From assembly GCA_963573385.1 (NCBI GenBank), contig CAUYLG010063112.1, positions 41,909 through 105,908 of the forward strand: 64,000 nucleotides of DNA, in the 5' to 3' direction. The notes under the pieces are model-generated. The model did no database searches. It saw nothing but the letters and a program-made list of their open reading frames with translations, and had not been told where the DNA came from. Below, one piece after another: positions 63,831 to 64,000 of this stretch. Source of the stretch: Cacajao melanocephalus. Its lineage: Eukaryota; Chordata; Mammalia; Primates; Pitheciidae. The position numbers and the translations under genes are program-made. Every line of letters starts with the position of its first letter. The stretch's first letter is position 1.

Positions 63831-64000
63831 GAATAGGTATTAAAAACCTCTTTTATGCCAATAATTGTACTTAACAACAGAGACAGGAAGGAATAAGGGA
63901 AGAAAATAACAAACAAACAGCCAACCAATATTTCATTTAAGTCTGTGAAATGCTATGCAAATGCTGAAGAGTGATTTATTTCCAATTATATAGTCACTTT
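63831..64000. other. Window end, nothing identified
   Basis: Short AT-rich sequence with no recognised feature. Confidence 0.4.

Larger units (their letters stand above)
56986..64000 (+). other. EYS: Intron downstream of the EGF exon (5' part)
   Basis: No further exon was recognised to the window edge. Contents: an Alu fragment, an AluJ, an L1M 3' end, a hAT-Charlie fragment, a CA microsatellite, two 5'-inverted L1 insertions and an Alu stub. Confidence 0.75.

Overview
This is a gene-poor, AT-rich stretch of a primate, almost certainly human, genome. It contains about a dozen Alu copies, L1/HAL1 LINEs, MIRs, ERVL-MaLR LTRs and hAT-Charlie fragments, and no bacterial-style compact coding. Nearly all of it is intron.

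The only coding sequence I can support is one 114-nt exon at 56872-56985 on the + strand. It encodes a calcium-binding EGF-like module, is bounded by AG and GT, and is phase 1 at both ends. The match to the EGF array, the desert-like AT-rich context and the family's phase-1 exons point to EYS (eyes shut homolog, human 6q12), a secreted photoreceptor protein mutated in retinitis pigmentosa. I name EYS from recall of the protein and could not search. On that reading 1-56871 is the 3' part of a very large intron and 56986-64000 the 5' part of the next one, with transcription left to right.

The most interesting observation is two further EGF-like exons in the upstream intron, same strand and same phase-1 layout, both dead. 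The relic at 30386-30478 keeps a strong 3' splice site and several framework cysteines but has a frameshift, a stop and a central deletion. The relic at 54839-54950 aligns to the living exon codon for codon through the EGF core and keeps a near-donor, but two of the five domain cysteines are gone (one TAC, one TGA). They suggest the ancestral protein carried more EGF modules than the present gene.

Layout: 1-1.9 kb plain intron; 1.9-4.1 kb old HAL1/L1M split by three Alus and a TA microsatellite; 4.1-13.8 kb mostly unrecognised intron with MIR and MER5A traces; 13.8-17.0 kb antisense L1 with a second L1 3' end nested in it; 17.0-18.65 kb MaLR provirus remnant; 18.7-30 kb scattered Alu, MIR, LTR and DNA-transposon copies plus a palindromic GT/CA tract; 30.4 kb first EGF relic; 32-46.4 kb old LINE, MLT1-like LTR, an ancient mid-length repeat (three copies in the window) and a locally duplicated, microsatellite-rich patch at 44.3-45.9 kb; 48.8-53.6 kb Alus and sense L1M ORF2; 54.8-57.0 kb second relic, an inverted Alu pair and the living exon; 57-64 kb Alus, old L1 3' ends, a hAT fragment, a CA repeat and two 5'-inverted L1 insertions.
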